5,451 bases of DNA from Bacteroidota bacterium (GTDB lineage: Bacteria > Bacteroidota > Bacteroidia > Flavobacteriales_D > Crocinitomicaceae), in assembly GCA_018825925.1 (NCBI GenBank), contig JAHKAT010000149.1, positions 1 through 5,451 of the forward strand, in the 5' to 3' direction. A program made the translations under genes and the position numbers. Below the pieces are notes generated by a model, which was not told where the DNA came from, did not search any database, and was given only the letters and a program-made list of their open reading frames with translations. Positions 5,122 to 5,451 of the stretch are shown here, in pieces (the stretch's first letter is position 1; the number at the start of each line of letters is the position of its first letter).

Positions 5122-5451
5122 AAGGATATTCAAAATTACCAGAAGAGGTGCAAATTAGCCTGAAAAGCACCGAAATTACTAGCTTAATGCCTGAACAAGA
5201 ATTGTTTTTCACCCGAATAAGAGAAGGTAAGAACTATGTGGTAAAGCAAGCTGAAAAAACTGGAATTTCAACCATTATTGCTTGGACTACACTTTACAAA
5301 GTTCCAACACCCGAAGAAGGTTCACCACGAGCAATTATCATTTGTGCTACGAATGAAAAAGCTATAGAAATGCACGATGAGTTGAAACTCCGGGCAAAAC
5401 GCATGGATTTGACATTGGATTTAGCGCACGATAAAGGAAATCAGTTACAAC
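5118..5451 (+). CDS. DEAD-box helicase-like protein with degenerate P-loop (5' part, runs off the window)
   Basis: The ATG overlaps the preceding stop as ATGA, and the frame is open for 111 codons to the window edge. The protein begins MKGYSKLPEEVQ. Its layout matches the first RecA-like lobe of DEAD-box RNA helicases: a Q-motif-like segment ITSLMPEQELFF (20-31, with Q27 where the motif glutamine falls), then an EGKNYVVKQAEKTGIST segment (36-52) where Walker A (AxTGxGKT) is expected, then PRAIIICATNEKA (70-82) in place of motif Ia (PRALILVPTRELA). The Walker A position reads AEKTGIST: the GKT core is missing, so ATP binding is doubtful. From memory, flavobacteria have short proteins of this kind annotated as DEAD/DEAH-box helicases. 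It could be an RNA-binding or regulatory relative without helicase activity. Motifs II-VI lie outside the window. The intact frame and conserved layout argue against a random pseudogene. Confidence 0.75.
   Translation, partial: MKGYSKLPEEVQISLKSTEITSLMPEQELFFTRIREGKNYVVKQAEKTGISTIIAWTTLYKVPTPEEGSPRAIIICATNEKAIEMHDELKLRAKRMDLTLDLAHDKGNQLQ

Noticed and set aside
1..5451. tRNA or rRNA genes, CRISPR arrays, insertion sequences, attachment sites, riboswitches
   Set aside because: No direct-repeat array, terminal inverted repeats, transposase-like protein or long untranslated leader is visible; nearly all of the window is occupied by housekeeping genes.

Overview
The window looks like ordinary chromosomal DNA from a low-GC Bacteroidota, most likely of the Flavobacteriia / Flavobacteriales type. 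The evidence is AT-rich coding sequence, start codons with little or no Shine-Dalgarno signal, sequences resembling the Bacteroidota -7 promoter element TAnnTTTG, a Bacteroidota-style exonuclease VII large subunit, and protein sequences of flavobacterial flavour. Genus and species cannot be read from the sequence. There are no tRNA or rRNA genes, insertion sequences or CRISPR arrays.

Layout. A left block on the minus strand (about 51-1650) holds a small predicted secreted protein of unknown function, followed 43 bp downstream by phosphoglycerate kinase (pgk). A 39-bp divergent intergenic region (1651-1689) carries a small inverted repeat and promoter-like elements. The rest (1690-5451) runs on the plus strand as a very tight cluster: xseA, xseB, a 63-bp gap, rsgA, dtd, a MazG-like nucleotide pyrophosphohydrolase, and the 5' part of a DEAD-box-helicase-like gene that leaves the window. 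All plus-strand junctions except xseB/rsgA are stop/start overlaps of 1 or 4 bases (ATGA or TAATG), which suggests co-transcription and translational coupling.

Function. xseA and xseB encode the two subunits of exonuclease VII, which degrades single-stranded DNA. rsgA (30S ribosome maturation GTPase), dtd (removal of D-amino acids from mischarged tRNA) and the MazG-like protein (probable removal of abnormal NTPs) form a translation and nucleotide quality-control group. The last gene resembles the N-terminal half of a DEAD-box helicase core, but its P-loop is degenerate.

I see no convincing new multi-gene system. The points most worth a second look are the helicase-like protein with the lost Walker A motif, the altered catalytic-region motifs of XseA (notably Asn where the E. 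coli enzyme has Asp), the small secreted protein beside pgk, and the compact control regions in front of xseA and rsgA.
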